Part shown: positions 42,901-54,466 of the stretch, in pieces
Layout of the letters: the number at the start of each line of letters is the position of its first letter
How positions within the stretch are numbered: the first letter of the stretch is position 1
Origin: Golubevia sp. BC0850
Lineage: Eukaryota; Basidiomycota; Exobasidiomycetes; Golubeviales; Golubeviaceae
Assembly (NCBI GenBank): GCA_012976225.1
Contig: JAAVVG010000004.1
Span: 496,001-560,000 of the forward strand
Length of the DNA stretch: 64,000 bases
Reading direction: 5' to 3'
Notes under the pieces: model-generated
Told to the model about the DNA's origin: nothing
Seen by the model: the letters and a program-made list of their open reading frames with translations, nothing else
The model's database searches: none
Position numbers and translations under genes: made by a program

Positions 42901-44460
42901 CAAAAGTACTTACTGCCACATCGAAGGCAGTTTCTCCAGCTTGATTTCTAGCGAAAGGATCCACTTGACATTTTGAAGTTAAATACCTTACTAGAGTTAA
43001 ATGTCCATTTGAAGCTGCGTTCATTAAAGGTGTCCAACCTCCTCTACCTCCTCTGGCTGAAACATCTGCATCAAATCTTTCGATTAAAACTTTGGCTATG
43101 TCTAGATAACCTCTTGAACATGCGTTGTGAAGTGGAGTCCAGGCATCTGAATCTTTACAAGTAGCAGAAGCTCCGGAAGAGAGTAAGAAGGTTAATGCTG
43201 GAAGTTTACCTGCTAGAGCTGCTTTGTGAAGAGCGGTCTTGGGGAGAAGAAAGAGTGGAGATGGTTGGTTAGAAGACAGGGACGACTTTGCAGAGACTTT
43301 AGCCTGTTCATCGTTCCATCTCAAGTTATCCGATCTTTCCTACAGTCCCCAAAAATTGCTTCCAACCCCCCCCCCCCTTAACCCCTGTTCAACTCATAAG
43401 ACTCACCTCTCCCTCTCCATCCTCCAACCCAACCATGGCACCCTTCCCAACCAACCATTTACAAATGTCCACCTTCCCACACTTAGCAGCATAATGTAAC
43501 GGAGTCAATCCCAGCCCACTATGAGGATTAGGTTCATTGGCTAAAGCGAAATTTGAAATGGGAGTCCAAACCTCACTTGGAGAGGTAAGATTGGAGAAGA
43601 ATTCTTCTAGAGAGGATAATGGACCTTGAGAAGATAGGGTTGAGAGTAGAGAATGATCGATTGGGATTGAGGGTAGAGATGGAGGAGGAGAAGGGGTAGG
43701 AAGAGTTTCTGGATTTGAGGGAGTGAGATTAGGTTGAGGTTGAGAGGAAGAATAGATGAATGGTTCGTCGTCGTCATCGTCTGATTCCTCCTCTTCTGCT
43801 TTTGCTGAAGAAGAAGCAATGATGGCTTGATCTTGATTCTCTTGAGAAATTAGATTTTGTGAAGTCATTTCTTGAAGGGGAGAAGAGGCTTCCATCTGGT
43901 GACTTTCATCAGCTACTACCTCTTGAGACTCAGCTCCTAGTTCTCGTTCAACTTCAGCTGAAGAAGGTGTTTCTAGTTGAGAATCTCGAGAGATTGGTTG
44001 AGTCCAAGCTTGGATTTCTGTGGGATGAATTGAAGCTGAAGGTTCAGCTTGAGGCTCAGGCTCAGGGTCAGGCTGAGGAGAAGCAGCTGATGTTGAAGAA
44101 GTTGAAGCAATTGAATCTTGAAGCGTATCTGCTTGTACTGGATCCGGATCTGGTTGATTCCAGGGATCGTCACTGGATTAGAGGAGGAAGTGAGGGGTAA
44201 GAGAGGGTCAGATAAGGATTGGAAAGGGAAGGGCTCAGTCTTCTCTCCGCTGAATCGATTCGGCTTGGTTCTGGATTAGAATTTCGTTTTCTTTTCTACT
44301 CTTTCCCTGTAGAGTTTGAATGAATCGATTGTCGTCTGACAGCTTCGCTTCCTCTCTATTTTAACTCTACTTGCTTCCCCCTCCCATCCCCCTCTTATTA
44401 TCCTTCTTGTGCTTCCTCTGAACCTGTACTGATATTTACTCACTCTACTCTTCCACTCAT
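39956..44460 (-). CDS. Ankyrin - dysferlin-domain - FYVE - RING protein
   Basis: Minus strand, roughly 1300 residues. A 17-nt first exon at 44460-44444 (MSGRV) is likely; the reading resumes at 44172 with [12 protein letters not shown]. Order of parts: an acidic disordered N-terminus; ankyrin repeats ([80 protein letters not shown]); a dysferlin-type domain ([20 protein letters not shown] ... [16 protein letters not shown]); an FYVE finger ([17 protein letters not shown] ... [14 protein letters not shown] ... CNSCDAE); and a C-terminal RING ([12 protein letters not shown] ... CPVHARD). The FYVE finger should bind PI3P on endosomes and the RING should give ubiquitin-ligase activity, as in yeast Pib1, which lacks the ankyrin and dysferlin parts. 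Divergent from BUD31. Confidence 0.75.
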
Positions 44461-44589
44461 AATTCTGACTTTATCTCTCTCTTTCTTATTTGTGACTTTC
44501 CAACTGAATTTCAGCCTCAAAAGCTGCGATGGGATGGGTCGTACAAGAACACCGTAACCACCTTCTTCTCCCATCCCCACCCACCCACC
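44461..44589. promoter_or_regulatory. Divergent promoter FYVE-RING gene/BUD31
   Basis: About 129 bp separate the proposed first ATG of the FYVE-RING gene from the BUD31 ATG. An upstream ATG at 44529 precedes BUD31 in another frame. Confidence 0.45.
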
Positions 44590-45849
44590 ATGCCAAAAGT
44601 GCGAACTTCTCGAACCAAAGCCCCTCCCGAGGGATTTGAAGATATAGAATCGATTTTAGAGGATTATTCTAGAGCCATGAGAGATGCAGAAAATGAAGAC
44701 AATGAAGGTAAAAGGAAAGTGGAAAGTTTATGGCCAATCATGAGAATCAGTCATACAAGGAGTAGATATATCTATGATCTCTATTATAAGAGAGAAGCTA
44801 TCAGCAAAGAACTTTATGATTGGTTGTTGAAGGAAGGTTATGCTGATGCTAAGTGAGTATCTGATGATCTGACGAGAGAGAGAGAGGGAGTACTTGGGGA
44901 GGGAGAGGGAGAGGGGAGAGATGATGGCAGGCAGAGGAGGGTGGGTTCAAAGCTGATTCAAGATGGATTGAATGAGGAATGGGAAAATATGATTGACTTT
45001 TCAGATAGAGGTCAGTTTCAAGAGAGGGAGAAATTCATGGATTGCAATCAGAGATAGAGACAGCCAACAATATCTTGAAGACACTCTTTGCCATATGCTT
45101 TTCGCTCAAGTAAAGGACATGGATCCAAGCCAAACTTGGCCTTCTCAAATCTGAAGCTCCTTCAATGCTTCACAGCATCTTTCAACTTCTCCTGCGTCTT
45201 GCTTCTCTATCCTTTACAAGCTCAACACAGAACACAACTCACCTTTCCTCCCTCCTTGCTCTACCTTTCACCTCCAGTCTAATTGCAAAATGGAAAAGAT
45301 CAGGTTATGAGAAATTATGCTGCGTGAGGTGTATTCAATCTAGGGTGAGTTCTTCGAAGCTTTCGAGGTGCCTTTCTTAGCAACTTCGTTTACTTTTTCT
45401 CGTCGATCTATAGTAGAATCTCCATTTTTTGCATTAATTGAGGCAAAACTGCTCTGTTCTCATCCTTCTAGAGATTCAAAGATCCTTCGAAACGCTTCAA
45501 AGTTACTGACAAAGCATTAAGAAGAATTCCTTGAGGCTGACCTCCCCTCTGCCTCCTTCCCTCTCTACCCAACTTTCCTCAGGACATGAACTATCAAGGA
45601 TCAACCTGTGTCTGTAGGATCCCTAAGAGTCAGGTTAGGGAAGGAACGGTAGTGGAATGCGTGCATTGTGGTGAGCTTTTGGGGAAAATTACTGAAAGAG
45701 TCCTGGGTTTTTGTATCTTCAAAACGCTCTGGACTTTGCTGATCAATTTGCTTTCTTCCCTCTCCTCTCTCTTCTCTTGGATTAAATGGAATCTCGTTGG
45801 CTCTTTTTTGTTTCTCGTAGGTTGTCGAGGTTGCGCTTCTGCTGATTAG
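44590..45849 (+). CDS. BUD31: BUD31/G10 pre-mRNA splicing factor
   Basis: Four exons (44590-44852, 45278-45344, 45583-45670, 45821-45849) join in phase to give 148 residues, matching the family length of about 144-157. The start [20 protein letters not shown] and the blocks [40 protein letters not shown] and [16 protein letters not shown] are nearly invariant in Bud31. The zinc-binding cysteines (CC, C, CVC, CVHCGCRGC) are all present. Bud31 is a core component of the activated spliceosome (NTC-related group). The last exon is only 29 nt and supplies the CRGC end. Confidence 0.95.
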
Positions 45850-46328
45850 ACTGCCGTTTCCACCCCTTTCGAGCTCTCTCCTACCACTTCTCGTTCTGCT
45901 CCTTGTTTTATTTCCCTCCTTTTCAGCAAAATGTAACAATATTTCTTATCTGTCCATTCATTTGCAAATGGCATAGAGCTGTTTCCTTCGCGATGGATGA
46001 AAGCCAAAGCTGGAGGGAGGAGATGAGTCTGCGAGGCTGAAGACTTCCCTCCCCCCTTTCCACAGGAGAACTGTAGAAGACTGCATTTTCTCTCTAACTG
46101 GAAAGCGTTGAAAGAAGAGAGTTTCATCTCGAACGAGGTGAGAGCGGGTAGTGCTTGCCCTGCTGAAACTGCAACTGCTACAGCCAGAGAAAAGTTTCTT
46201 CTTCTTGCTGTCTATTCTCTCGCTCTATCCCCCCCCCCTTTCTCTTCTCTTTTACGCGAAAGGATTCATTAAGTGAATCTGGAAATCTAACCTTCAAGAA
46301 AACTTCAACGTTCAAGTCTCATAGCACG
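45850..46328. other. Intergenic spacer BUD31 to NOP58
   Basis: Contains two C-rich runs (near 46048-46056 and 46230-46239) and CT-rich leader sequence. No gene is supported. Confidence 0.6.
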
Positions 46329-48719
46329 ATGGTCTTGGTCCTTTTCGAAACGGCTGGTAAGTTTCTTCTCCTCACTTCAGCTGCAACAGGGAAGGGAAGG
46401 GATTGTGCAGTGCAGTGTGACTAAACTAATGTTCTCTTTCTCTTCATCTTCAATTCTTATCTAATCTTATCTACTTCACACTTCTCTCGATTAGTCGGGT
46501 TCTGTCTTTTCAAGATGGCAGAATCAGGCAAAGTGGAATCACCAGATCTATGGAAAGAATTCCAATCCTCTGAAAGTGCAAACACTTTACTCAAATTATC
46601 AGCCATTCATAGATTCTCTTCCACAGCAGAAGCAGTCGAAGATGCAACTGCTTTAGGTGAAGGTAAAATGTCAAAGAATTTGAAGAAGTTCTTGACTGAT
46701 GAAATCGTTGATCAGGAAGGTGGAAAGAAAGGAAAAGGGAAGAATGAACAGTTGGTTGTGGTGGATCCAAAGCTAGGTGAGTCTCGAGACATCATAGGCT
46801 TTACGATCACTTCAATTGGGTAAGGAATGGAGAATTGGAGGGGAATTGAGGAATAAGAAGAGGTCAGAGCATTAGGGTTGGATGGGCGAGGACAATCTTT
46901 CTCAATCACATCCACTCATCTCTACTACTGCTACTCCTCCCGTCCTTCTCCTGCAGGTGGAACCATTTCAAAGAAACTAGGAATTCAAGTCCTTTCAGAT
47001 ACTTCAGTCCTAGATCTTTACAGAGGAATCAGAACTCATCTGGCTTCTCTACTTTCAGCTGGTTCTGGTGCTTCAGCTGAAGGTTCTTTAGATCCTCGTG
47101 ATCTGAATACCATGAGTCTAGGTCTCAGTCATAGTCTTTCAAGATACAAGTTGAAATTCAGTCCAGATAAGGTTGATACTATGGTGGTTCAAGCTATTGG
47201 ATTGTTGGATGATTTGGATAAGGAAATCAATATCTATGCTATGAGAGTCAAGGTGAGTAGTGATAAGGATTTCAAGAAACGAGGTCTGAAGTGCATTGAG
47301 GATAGAATGAGCTGGTTGGGTAGCTTATTGGGAGAGTCGAAAGGAAGTACAAGCTTGTAGACTTCTAACCCTCTACTTCTTCTCCTCTCTTTCTCTTTAT
47401 CTCCTTCTTCTAGGAATGGTACGGTTGGCATTTCCCAGAAATGGGAAAGATCATCACTGACAACCTAGCTTACGCAAAAGTGATCAGACAAGTAGGTTTC
47501 CGTACCTCAATGTCAACTTCCGATCTCTCAGAAATCCTACCAGAAGAAATTGAAGAGACCATCAAAGCAGCAGCTGAAATTTCCATGGGAACCGAAATTT
47601 CAGATACTGACATTAATCACATTTGGTCTTTATGTGATCAAGTCATTAACATTACTGCTTACCGTGCTCAACTTTATACATACCTTCAAAACCGTATGGC
47701 TGCTATCGCTCCAAATCTTACCGCACTTGTTGGTGAATTGGTTGGTGCAAGACTAATTAGTCATGCTGGAAGTTTAATGAATTTGGCAAAACATCCAGCT
47801 TCTACTATTCAAATTCTTGGAGCTGAGAAAGCTCTTTTTAGAGCTTTGAAAACTAAACATGATACTCCTAAATATGGCTTGATTTATCATACGAGTTTGG
47901 TTGGTCAAGCTCCTCAGAAACTTAAGGGAAAGGTCAGTTGATTGAAAAGGAGGAGAGATGAGGGTTTTCTAGCTTTGCGACCCTTCTATTCCAACCTCTT
48001 GGCTAACCAATCCTCACTTCCCCTTCTTCTTCTCTCTCAGATGGCAAGAATGGTGGCCACTAAAGCAGCTCTCTCAATCCGTCTAGATGCACTAGCAGAT
48101 GCTGATTCCAAATCAGCCGAAGGAGCCCCAACCATTGGAATCGAAGCCAGAGCTAAATTAGAATCTCGTCTACGTGGTTTAGAACATCAAAGTGGAGCTT
48201 CTGGTTTACGCACAGCTCGTGGTGATGGTGGATATAAACAGAAACCTTTCGAAATGACTGGTGATGGAAAGACTTATAATAATTCAGCTGATGCTCCTGT
48301 GGCTGATGTTTCAATGACTGAAGTCAAATCGACGACAGAAGCTGAAACTTCTGTTAAATTAAGTAAGGAGGAGAAGAAAGCTTTGAAGAGAAAGGCTAAG
48401 GATGAGGATGAGGATGAGGATGAAAAGAAATTGAGTAAGGAGGAAAGGAAAGCTATCAAGAAAGCTAGGAAGAGTGAAGGTGATGTCACTAAGGAGGCGA
48501 AGGATGACAAGTTGAGTAAGGAAGAAAGGAAAGCTGCTAAGAAGGCGAGAAAAAGTGAAGGCGGAGACGTTTCGGGTGAGTATCGCTGAAATGAATTCTA
48601 GAGGTGTCTCTTTTGGATGTTGCGACCCCTTTTCTGATCTTCCATTCTCCAATTTTCGCTCCTTTGACTAAACAGTGAATGGTTCAGAAAAGAAGTCGAA
48701 GAAATCGAAGAAAGAATAA
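46329..48719 (+). CDS. NOP58: NOP58, box C/D snoRNP core protein
   Basis: Six exons (46329-46356, 46495-46776, 46957-47252, 47414-47932, 48041-48575, 48676-48719) join in phase and encode 567 residues. The start [17 protein letters not shown] is diagnostic for Nop58. The middle has [20 protein letters not shown], the coiled-coil and the NOP domain: [37 protein letters not shown] and [18 protein letters not shown]. The C-terminal tail is made of KLSKEE(K/R)KA-type repeats and ends [10 protein letters not shown], as in yeast Nop58. The protein holds C/D box snoRNAs with fibrillarin, Nop56 and Snu13 for rRNA 2'-O-methylation. Confidence 0.95.
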
Positions 48720-49287
48720 ACACCCGCAACCTTAAATCTCCTCCATTTTCAGCTATCCATCCTCTAATCATCTCTGCTTTCTCTCTCTGGTCTTTCTCTC
48801 GTTCTTTCCCCTCATATCTCATCTTTCTTTTTTCCCTCCTCTGTCCCTTGTACTCTTTTTTCTCCATCTCACCCCAAAAATAACTGCTCTGCTCCCCCAG
48901 TGCCGTTTTTTACCTCCTATCTCTTTCCCCCATTCGTTCTTTCGTTATTAGATCCTCTTGTTTCTGTCTCTCGTCTTTATTGTTTCTAGTTCCTAATCAT
49001 TTCTTTCATGAATATGCATGCACATTAGAAAAGTCGTGATCATCTTGGTTCTTGCATCGACCTCAGTTTCATCATTGCCAGTATTCTGGTTTCTGCAGCG
49101 ATGGGAGGACCTCCAATAAGGTGTATTCAATCTATCATTCAATTTTTCCTTCTCTGAAGATCTGAAGGCGTTGATGACAATGTTGGCCATCGGTTTCAAG
49201 GATTTAAGAAGCAGGGGTTCAAGTTCTTCCTTCAAATTTCTTTCTCCTTTTCTTCTCCTTCTTCTCTTCCCATCTCATCATTTTAAT
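48720..49287. other. Intergenic spacer NOP58 to aldehyde dehydrogenase
   Basis: CT-rich 3' flank, then the dehydrogenase promoter. Short frames on both strands have no support. Confidence 0.6.
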
Positions 49288-51245
49288 ATGACTTTTCCTA
49301 ACTTTCTCAAGCAATCCCCAATTCCATCAGTGGTCAACAACCAAATCTTCAAGGCTTCTTCTACTTACGATGTCATCAACCTCGCAGACCCAAGAGGAAA
49401 AGAGATTCTCCATTCCGTCTCATCCGTGACTGAGGCAGACGTTGAAAAAATCTGTCAATCAGCTTCCTCTGCTTTTCCAGCTTGGAGAGCGACTTCATTT
49501 CAAAAGAGAAGAGAAATTTTTCAGAATGCTCAAGATTTGATAAAGAGTAGAATGGAAGAGTGGGTCGCATTCACGATGGAAGAAACTTCCATGACAAAAG
49601 GGATGGCAACCTTAGACTTGATCCTCGCTTTGGATCAGATCTATGAGGCCACTCATGTACTTGCTCAAGCTTTAAGAGTCGATATGGCTCCAATTGAGGA
49701 TGATAGCACTGAGAGACAGATGATTTTGAGGGAACCTTATGGAGTCGTTTTTGGGATTGGTGAGTTTATGACTATTTGGATCTGTGAATCCCTCTCTTGG
49801 CTTTCGGGAATCTGTCGTCTTCATTGAGTCTTCTTCTCGTTTCCAGAACTTTCGATTTGTCATGAATCAATCTCTTACTGATCCACCGCCTCTTTCCAGC
49901 CCCTTGGAATTTTCCATTCAACTTGGGAATGCGGTCTATCCTCACTCCCATCCTCGCAGGTAATACCGCCATCCTCAAAACCTCAGAACACAGCCCTAGA
50001 GTCCATCTCTGTATCGCTCAGATTCTGATGGAAGCCGGATTACCAGAAGGAGTTCTATCCGTGATTCACGTCGCTCCAAAATCTGATGCTCCGAAGGTCG
50101 TAGAGGCCATCACTTCTCACCCATCGGTGAGAAAACTCAACTTCACTGGATCGACAGCTGTTGGAAGAATCATCGCTCAAGTTGCAGCCAAGTATCTCAA
50201 ACCATGTGTCTTAGAGCTCGGCGGAAAGGCTCCAATGATAGTCTTGAAAAATGCAGACTTGTCCCTAGCAAGCAATCAAATCGTCTTTTCTTCTTTAGCC
50301 AATCAAGGTCAGATTTGTATGGCTGGAGCTACGATTCTAGTTCATAGGTCCATCTCCAAAGAACTTCAAGAGAAAATTTCGACAATCTTAACCGACCACT
50401 CGGAGAAATTCAAGGCGAAGAGAGAATCTAACTCAAAGTCTCAAGACTCACATCACATTAGATCTCTATTCAATATCAACTCTGGAGAGAGAGCAAAGAA
50501 GATTTACGAAGATGCTGTTAAGAAAGGAGCCAAGGTGTTCGCAGGTAGTCCAGCTTTCGATGGGGCTTTAGTTCAACCAGCCTTCCTTTCAGGGGTGACC
50601 AGAGAGATGGAGAGTGAGTGCTTGGATCTTCGCTAGATACCGGAGCGAAGAAAAGATGATCAACTTAACTTTGCTCCCTTCCCAGTCTTCACCCAAGAAG
50701 TCTTTGGTCCTATTGTAGGACTGGTCGAGTTCGAGACCAATGAAGAGGCGATTGACTTAGCTGTGAGTGAAATGATCAAAGTTGTGGGTGTGGATGGCTC
50801 TTTCTGACATACAACACTGCACTATTTACCCACAGAACTTTAACGAGACGGGTCTGTCTGCTTCAATCTACTCTAGAGATGAGACCGAAGCTTTCAAGAT
50901 GGCTAGGTGAGTTCTTGGCTTCTTACCTTTACAGATGAATCTGATCTCTACTACCATTCTTCGAATTCCCCTGTACATTAGACGCATAGAGTCTGGAGCT
51001 GTTCACATCAACGGGTGAGTTAGATACGAGGGTGCAGATCACATCCTTCCGAAATTCGCATTCTGAACCGGGTCTATCTCTCATTTCTCAGGTCTACTGT
51101 CCATGACAATCCTTTCGTTCCTCATGGAGGTCAAAAGGCTTCAGGTTGGGGAAGTTTCAATGGCATCTGGGGTTTGTACGAGTTCACAAACTTGAAGGTC
51201 GTGACCATCTCAGATGGACATCAAGTCCCCTACGGAATCATGTAG
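49288..51245 (+). CDS. NAD(P)-dependent aldehyde dehydrogenase (ALDH superfamily)
   Basis: At least six exons. Exon 1 (49288-49759) starts MTFPNFLKQSPIPSVVNNQI. Exon 2 (49900-50613) carries APWNFPFNLGMRSILTPILA (the oxyanion Asn motif), the cofactor loop KLNFTGSTAVGRIIAQ, VLELGGKAPMIVLKNADL with the general-base Glu, and NQGQICMAG with the catalytic Cys. Later short exons give IFTQEVFGPIVGLVEFETNE, ETGLSASIYSRDETEAFKMA, RIESGAVHING and STVHDNPFVPHGGQKASGWG. The end is YEFTNLKVVTISDGHQVPYG. The overall pattern is closest to the salicylaldehyde/vanillin dehydrogenase group, so an aromatic aldehyde substrate is possible but not shown. No targeting signal is seen, so it is probably cytosolic. Confidence 0.85.
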
Positions 51246-51452
51246 AAGGAACAATGATGATTCCCTCTTCAGTACTTTTGAATCAATGAATAAGTGAAGT
51301 TGTTGGTGAAATAAGCTGAAACATGTTGTTTTGGATTCTGGAGTTTTTCTAAAGTACAAAGGAGAGAGAGTAGTCTTGCACCTTAAAATTGACCTTGACG
51401 GAAGGACGATTCTTCGAGAGGTCAACTAGAAAGAAGACCAGAAGTTTTGAGG

Positions 51453-52311
51453 CTAGTCTTTCTTCCGAAACAGTGCTTCCAAACCTTCCATGGATGTGAC
51501 ACTATTCCCTCGAACAACCTGAGAAAGGAGAGGAAAGAGCGATCGATGATTTCGAGAGGAGGGAGAATAGAAGTCAGCATGAGCTCTGAATACCCAGCCA
51601 ACGAAGTATAGCCAATTGATAAAGCATGGTACTCCCAGAGCATAAGTTTCGAGACACCAAGTCTTTTTTTGCTAGAGTGATGAGAAGGTTGAGCAGCTCA
51701 TCTTCGGAGAGAGGAAGGATCCAAGCTGCTCTCCATAATTCCACTCTCACGCCGGCCCTTTCTCGGGTCCTTTGATTCTGATTTACAGAGATATCAGTCC
51801 AGCACTCATTCTGTGGATTCAATTGAGCGTCGAAAACGATCAAAGCCCGATGGCAGCGAGCCCATTCCATTCTCAAACCCTGTTCCAAAGTGCTCCAGAC
51901 CTCCTTCCTCTTCAAACGAGCAAGCTATGAAAGTCAGTCCATCTAATCCCCTCAGCTGAATGACTGTCCTGCTGTTCTCAGGCAAATATACTCAGTTTGC
52001 CCCCGCCTTCTCTGTTTACTTGCTTCTCATCCTTCCTCCTTGCATCCAATCCTGCACCTTTCAAAGCTCAGAGCTTTCGGGGATATGAATCAATGATCTC
52101 AACTCACCACAGTGCCACATTTTTCACCCTCTACCCAGGTCAAAGTGTTTCCCTCTGTTGGATGAACTTGTTCTACAGCATCATCCACCACCAAGTTCAA
52201 GAAAATGTCGAATCCTCTCAAGACTCCTTGAATCTTTCTTCCTCCTTGAATATTGACTGAAACTCTCTTGTCTAGATATCTTTTCAGTTCTGGTTGAGAA
52301 ACTTTGGCCAT
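51453..52311 (-). CDS. SMX2: Small nuclear ribonucleoprotein SmG
   Basis: Two exons encode 89 residues. Exon 1 (52311-52108) reads MAKVSQPELKRYLDKRVSVN, then IQGGRKIQGVLRGFDIFLNL and VVDDAVEQVHPTEGN, the Sm1 motif. A GTGAGT donor opens an intron of 589 nt. Exon 2 (51518-51453) reads VVRGNSVTSMEGLEALFRKKD, the Sm2 motif (RGNSV). SmG is one of seven Sm proteins in the U1, U2, U4 and U5 snRNP core. The intron is one of the longest in the window and contains an unbroken 113-codon frame on the same strand (51915-51574) of unknown meaning. LSM12 lies just upstream in the same orientation. Confidence 0.9.
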
Positions 52312-52630
52312 CTTGAGGATATCTTGTGAGTGGAAGGTTGATCACTGAAGATGGTGCAGTGAGCGGGAAGGAAGTCTATCTCTCACTCCCCCCCCCTCAC
52401 TCCTATCCTCTCTTCTCTGGCTCGAAAACGATCACACATTCAGCTTGTTCGCAACAGACATCTCTACAAGCTAAGCATTGATCTCATTGCAATTCTTCCC
52501 TCAACCCCTCCCCTCGTCTTCTCGAAATACACTCGCTTCTCTCCCTGCTCCCTGAGCCTGATTTCCAACTTCTGAAGACCCGAACACCTCAACGAAAATA
52601 CAGCAGCTTCATTGATCCCCCTGAGATCCC
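52312..52630. other. Spacer LSM12 to SmG
   Basis: C-rich run near 52388 and CT-rich sequence. It should hold the LSM12 3' UTR and the SmG promoter. Confidence 0.6.
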
Positions 52631-54183
52631 TTAAACAGCAACAGCAGTAGCAGACTTGGGAGCAGGCGAGCTCTGGGCGGGCGAAGAGGTGTTGCCCGCT
52701 TGCCTCGCGAGAATTCTCTTCCGTTCTCCTTCAAGCTAGAGAATCAGGCAGACATCAAGCGAGATGGCAGGTATCACGAGGAAGAAAGAAAGAAGAAGAG
52801 AAGTGAAGGCAATGGAGTCAGACACGAGAACAGGTCAAAGCTAACACCGAGAGAAGCTCTTGCAGTCGCTGGAACCAGGCGGTTCAAAACCAAAAAGGTC
52901 ACCCATTAAGAGGGATTGAATGCTACTCACGACTTTGATCACTCTGGTCCAACTATTTGCTTTCGCTTTCCCTTCCGCGTTACCAGGGCTCTCGGCTAGA
53001 CTTCGAAGTTGTTCGTGAGTGAACTTTGGAACATGTGTCGAGTTCGTGTCATAGTCAGGACCGTGCTATGGAGAGATGGATTAAAGAGGAGAAGTAAGGT
53101 GAGCAAAAGGGAAAATGGAACGTCGAGGCGTTCGTTGAGGTTGCTGTGCTTTGCGTGCCGGCCTAGCGTTGGGAGCGAGCAGCTCTGAGATACTCACTAC
53201 GATAACTTCGTCTAGGACGATTATATGCTTGTCATGCCAGCGACAAGGAAGACTGGAGGAGAGCGGAGAGCAGGAGGAAGAGGAGAAGTGGGTGGTGAGA
53301 TTGGGACATTCGTCTTGGGTCGAGCGGAGAATCAACCGCTCGTCTAGTCTAGCTCAAAGCAGTCCACAGTCAAATGGATCAGCGCATCGAGAGAGCTTCA
53401 CTTCGGGGCTTGAGGCATGTCAAAGAGATAGGTAGAGAACTCGCCTATAGCTCTCCTCTCCAGCTACGCTACGCTCCATCCTATCGTTACGCCTCTCCTT
53501 GAAAGTTCAAAAGATTCCAGATCTGTTCCTGAAGCACAGTTGAACCAAGGAGAGGCTGAGAGTAGCCACATCCTCTCAAGTTGTTCCCTTCCTCGCCATT
53601 CCACCTTCTTAGCTACTCACGTCTTACTGAGACCATCGAAAACTTCCTGAGCCAATTGACTAACGTCCTTTCCCTTCCTAGCAGCTCTAGCATGGCCTTC
53701 CTTGATAGCAGCCTCCTCTCTCCTCTTAGCAGCCTCGACATGAACAGGATGAATTGAAGTCAATTCCTTAACAAACTGTAAATCCTTTGAAGGTTCCTGA
53801 TCTTTGGACAATTGAGTGACTTGAATGTTTGAAATTTCTCTTGTTTTGATGATCAGAAAACCAGAAGACTTAGTGTTGGAGGAAGGATGAGATTGAAGCA
53901 GGGCTGGAGAAGGAGAAGCTGCAGCATGAGTTGGGATTGGAATCGAAGGAGGTTGAACACCGGTCTCTAAAACTACAGTTGCTAAGGCGGAATCATAAGC
54001 CCATAGAGAACCTGTAACTATTGAGTTATTAGATAAGGTTAAACGCAAAGCAGAACCTAAGAGGGAAGTTAGATCTTGAGGAGATGCTGCTGATGCTACT
54101 GCCTGACCAGCTGCTCCTCCAGCTCCCCTTCCAGCTCCTCCTTGCCTCTGATTTGGATTCTGATTTTGTTGAGGTTGAGACAT
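52631..54183 (-). CDS. LSM12 family RNA-binding protein
   Basis: Four exons (54183-53621, 53252-53198, 53065-52931, 52735-52631) join in phase and encode 285 residues. The start is Gln/Gly-rich (MSQPQQNQNPNQRQGGAGRG). An Sm-like fold follows (SLLGSALRLTLSNNSIVTGS, LWAYDSALATVVLETG). The anticodon-binding (AD) domain is split over three introns: FVKELTSIHPVHVEAAKRRE, LAQEVFDGLSKT, then LPCRWHDKHIIVLDEVIV, then the variable middle and TRVIKVLEGERKRILARQ. These match the Lsm12 AD consensus. The yeast orthologue associates with ribosomes and Pbp1. Divergent from THI6. Confidence 0.8.
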
Positions 54184-54466
54184 TGAGCTTGAGTGTCTTT
54201 GGGGAATGAGCTCTTCGGTAGAGGATTGCTTCTATCTTCTGGGCTATCCTGTCGCTCTGGCTGATTGGCCTCTCCAAGTCTATACAATAGGTTGCTCCTT
54301 TCTTGACAGAATTCAGCTCGAAGACTGAACTTGAACTTGAATCTTGAGCCTCTCCTTTGAAATTGATTAGAACCTCAAAAGATAAGAATCTCTTCTGATT
54401 GTCGGTTGGAGGAGAAGAGAAGCTGAGAAGCTTGCATTCTTCTCTCCGAAACATACAGCTATCAGC
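54184..54466. promoter_or_regulatory. Divergent promoter LSM12/THI6
   Basis: A 283-bp spacer lies between start codons. I looked for a thiamine pyrophosphate riboswitch upstream of THI6 and did not see one. Confidence 0.5.

Noticed and set aside
46500-46823. Independent start at [16 protein letters not shown] for NOP58
   Set aside because: The upstream exon at 46329-46356 supplies the diagnostic MVLVLFETA and splices in phase, so translation starts there.
52700-52909. Plus-strand 69-codon frame over the LSM12 3' exons
   Set aside because: The minus strand carries in-phase LSM12 exons with family-specific sequence. The plus-strand frame is a shadow.
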